Shown in pieces: positions 55,098 to 56,848 of a stretch of 56,848 nucleotides of DNA; position 1 is the stretch's first letter; each line of letters opens with the position of its first letter. The stretch comes from Janthinobacterium sp. ROICE36 (lineage in GTDB: Bacteria; Pseudomonadota; Gammaproteobacteria; Burkholderiales; Burkholderiaceae_D), in assembly GCF_002869965.1 (NCBI RefSeq), contig NZ_PEBS01000036.1, forward strand, positions 1 through 56,848, read 5' to 3'. The notes beneath the pieces are model-generated. The model worked only from the letters and a program-made list of their open reading frames with translations, had not been told where the DNA came from and searched no databases. Both the position numbers and the translations under genes were made by a program.

Positions 55098-56104
55098 TCG
55101 CCGCACCAGGCCTTGCTCAGCAGGAACGTTTTCTGGCCCAAGGCAAGACGGTGGCATGGCAGGAGGGCATGGATCTGCGCGGCTGGTATCCGCTGTCCGT
55201 GGAGCGCGGCGATGCGCTGGCGGACACTGCCATGTGCTGGCGCGACCTGGGAGAAACGGCTTTCAGCGACGCCTTCTTTGTCAATACGCTGGCGCGCCAG
55301 CCGCATGAGCAACGCCGCGTCTGCCGCACGCCACTGGCGGCGCTGGCGACCCTCGCCGCTGGCCTGACGCCCGACCTTTTCATCTTCCATGTCTCGCGCT
55401 GCGGCTCGACCTTGCTGAGCCAACTACTGGCATCGTTGCCGCAGTGCATAGTCATGTCCGAGCCGCCCATCATCGACTCGCTGCTGCGCCTGCATCACGA
55501 CAGCACCGACCCGGCAGCCAGCATCACCCTGCTGCGCCAGGCCATCCTGGCACTGGGCCAGCGCCGCTCCGGCGAAGAATCACACTTCATCATCAAGTTC
55601 GACTGCTGGCACATCCACAGCCTGGACTTGCTGCGGCAAGCGTTTCCCGGCACGCCCTGCCTGTTCGTCTACCGCGAACCGCTGGCCGTACTGGCCTCGC
55701 ACCAGCGCCAGCGTGGCCCGCAAATGGTGCCCGGCATGCTGCACCCAACCCAACTGCCGCTGCCCGCGCACCAGCTGGCGCCCGGCGATCTCGACGGTTA
55801 TACGGCCCTGGTGCTGGCCAGCCTGGTCAACGCAGCCCGGCCCCATGCCGCCACCGGCCAGTTGCAGTTAATCAACTACAACCAATTGCCAGACATCCTC
55901 TTCAGCGACTTGCTGCCCCGTCTCGGCATCCCCCCCACGGCAGGGCAGTTGCAAGCGATGCGCGCGCGCGGCGGCGTGCATGCGAAATACGGCACCGTCT
56001 ACCAAGGCGATCCGCCGGTGCCTGCAGCAGACGGCCTTGCCGCCATCGCTGCGCAATTGCAACCGGGCTATCTGGCGCTGGAAGCGTTGCGCATAGGAAG
56101 TTGA
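55094..56104 (+). CDS. Sulfotransferase-family protein
   Basis: A 336-residue protein with a PAPS-binding 5'-phosphosulfate loop at about 98-110 (FHVSRCGSTLLSQLL) and the later FVYREPLAVLASHQRQR (the RDP-x-x-V-like 3'-phosphate site). The N-terminal 90 residues are a separate region without a known motif. It is the last gene of the GNAT-hydroxylase-sulfotransferase operon and is followed by a terminator. A sulfotransferase after a hydroxylase could sulfate the newly made hydroxyl group. Confidence 0.85.
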   Translation: MIAAPGLAQQERFLAQGKTVAWQEGMDLRGWYPLSVERGDALADTAMCWRDLGETAFSDAFFVNTLARQPHEQRRVCRTPLAALATLAAGLTPDLFIFHVSRCGSTLLSQLLASLPQCIVMSEPPIIDSLLRLHHDSTDPAASITLLRQAILALGQRRSGEESHFIIKFDCWHIHSLDLLRQAFPGTPCLFVYREPLAVLASHQRQRGPQMVPGMLHPTQLPLPAHQLAPGDLDGYTALVLASLVNAARPHAATGQLQLINYNQLPDILFSDLLPRLGIPPTAGQLQAMRARGGVHAKYGTVYQGDPPVPAADGLAAIAAQLQPGYLALEALRIGS

Positions 56105-56149
56105 AGCTGCATCAGCGTGCCATCGGCACTCGCCATGAAAGGCGAAAAT

Positions 56150-56172
56150 CCCGGTGAAGGACCGGGCTTTTT
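56150..56172 (+). terminator. Rho-independent terminator of the GNAT-hydroxylase-sulfotransferase operon
   Basis: CCCGGT pairs with ACCGGG around a GAAGG loop, followed by CTTTTT. It lies 45 bases after the sulfotransferase stop. Confidence 0.88.
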
Positions 56173-56227
56173 GCGTGGCGACTGTTGCACTGCGCTGAGC
56201 GGCCGCGCCTCAGCCTTGAAAAGCTAC

Positions 56228-56623
56228 TTAACCGCGTTGCGTGCGACGGCGGCGTGCCATGAAACCTATCAGACCCAGGCCGGCAGCCAGCATGGCATAG
56301 GTCGACGGTTCTGGCACGGCCGTAACCGATACGTTGTCGAGTGCCGCACCCCACACGCTGTTTTTGTTATTCCCTTGAAAGTACAAGGTGCTGTTGGCAG
56401 CAGTGGCAATAAAACTGAACCCTTCGTTTACCCAGCCCATGTTGGAAGGAGACCGACCCGTACTGTCAAAGGTGAAGCTGTGTACGCCCGTGACGCCCAC
56501 ATCCACCAACTTGAGGCTGCCGCCACCTTCGGCATTGCCGGCCAGGCTAAAACTGACGTTGTACTGCTGTCTGTTGGTGCCGACGTGAAATTGCTCCAGG
56601 CTACCGATTCCAACTGACCCAGT
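56228..56623 (-). pseudogene. 5'-truncated PEP-CTERM protein with DUF642-like domain
   Basis: An open frame without its own start encodes [18 protein letters not shown], then HSFTFDSTGRSPSNMGWVNEGFSF and ALDNVSV, a DUF642-like surface-protein domain. It ends in a PEP-CTERM sorting signal: VPEPSTYAM, a hydrophobic helix and RRRRTQRG. PEP-CTERM proteins are processed by exosortase. The frame closes upstream with a stop at 56624-56626, and no signal peptide or N-terminal half is present. The lost 5' part adjoins the IS256-type fragment, which suggests insertion or rearrangement removed it. Confidence 0.8.
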
Positions 56624-56682
56624 TCAACACCTCTGGAACCGTTGCTGCACGCGGGTTTTCTATCTATCTACGTGGGCACCAA

Positions 56683-56848
56683 ATGTCGGCAGCTTGGGTC
56701 AAAAAATCGTCGGCGCCAACATACCTGGCCATCGGCGTCAACATGGAGGGCCACAAGGAGGTGCTGGGCCTGTGGATATCCCAAACCGAGGGGGCCAAGT
56801 TCTGGCTGCAAGTCGTCACCGAACTCAAAAATCGCGGCGTACAGGACA
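56683..56848 (+). mobile_element. IS256-type (mutator) transposase fragment, cut by the window edge
   Basis: From 56719 the frame reads [20 protein letters not shown] and on through [20 protein letters not shown], the central conserved block of IS256-family transposases, which lies about 190-240 residues into a native protein. Upstream of 56719 the frame does not match the family, so the N-terminal half is missing. An in-frame ATG at 56683 is not the native start. The remainder runs off the window. Confidence 0.8.

Overview
The window looks like chromosomal DNA of a high-GC betaproteobacterium, most likely Oxalobacteraceae and close to Janthinobacterium. This is inferred from gene content and protein style (ilvBNC beside a sigma factor/DUF3619/DUF3106 operon, a full isc operon, a fructose/glucose-dehydrogenase-type complex, PEP-CTERM), not from a search. 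Both edges fall in transposase fragments: an IS630-type start at 1-85 and an IS256-type piece from about 56683.

Layout. 0.3-4.2 kb: membrane protein and ilvC, ilvN, ilvB (branched-chain amino acids, minus strand). 4.7-7.4 kb: sigma factor, DUF3619, DUF3106 and RDD genes, then a group III truncated hemoglobin with an FNR-like box. 7.4-15 kb: pseudouridine synthase, a methyltransferase coupled to iscX, and the isc operon iscR-iscS-iscU-iscA-hscB-hscA-fdx-iscX with a readable promoter and IscR type-1 site. 15-16.5 kb: a NADAR protein and a uracil-DNA-glycosylase-like protein. 16.6-20 kb: maleylacetoacetate isomerase, fumarylacetoacetate hydrolase, a VOC protein and a divergent LysR regulator. 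20-22.6 kb: ChaC, a frameshifted radical SAM gene under a LexA box, and a DTW-domain tRNA-modification gene. 22.7-26.1 kb: chemoreceptor, lipocalin and periplasmic binding protein.

26.1-44 kb is a type VI secretion locus in three units: minus lipoprotein-tssB-tssC-hcp-tssE-tssH-tssA, plus tssJ-tssK-tssL, and minus tagX-like-tssM-tagF-OmpA. tssF, tssG, vgrG and PAAR genes are absent here. A proline-rich membrane protein with a TTG start lies divergent from the tagX-like gene.

44-48.7 kb: alpha/beta hydrolase, an unknown beta-rich protein, tRNA-Asn, a GntR regulator, a purine permease and a GtrA protein. 48.8-52.6 kb: a three-subunit sugar/alcohol dehydrogenase operon (Tat-dependent small subunit, GMC flavoprotein with a cysteine cluster, triheme cytochrome c) with a sigma-70-like promoter and a LacI-type palindrome over the start region.

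52.7-56.1 kb is the best candidate for an undescribed system: a methyltransferase with a PRMT-like double-E loop, divergent from an overlapping GNAT - Asp/Asn hydroxylase - sulfotransferase operon that ends in a terminator. The four enzyme types could act on a shared protein, peptide or small molecule. The window closes with a PEP-CTERM/DUF642-like gene that has lost its 5' end next to the IS256 fragment.
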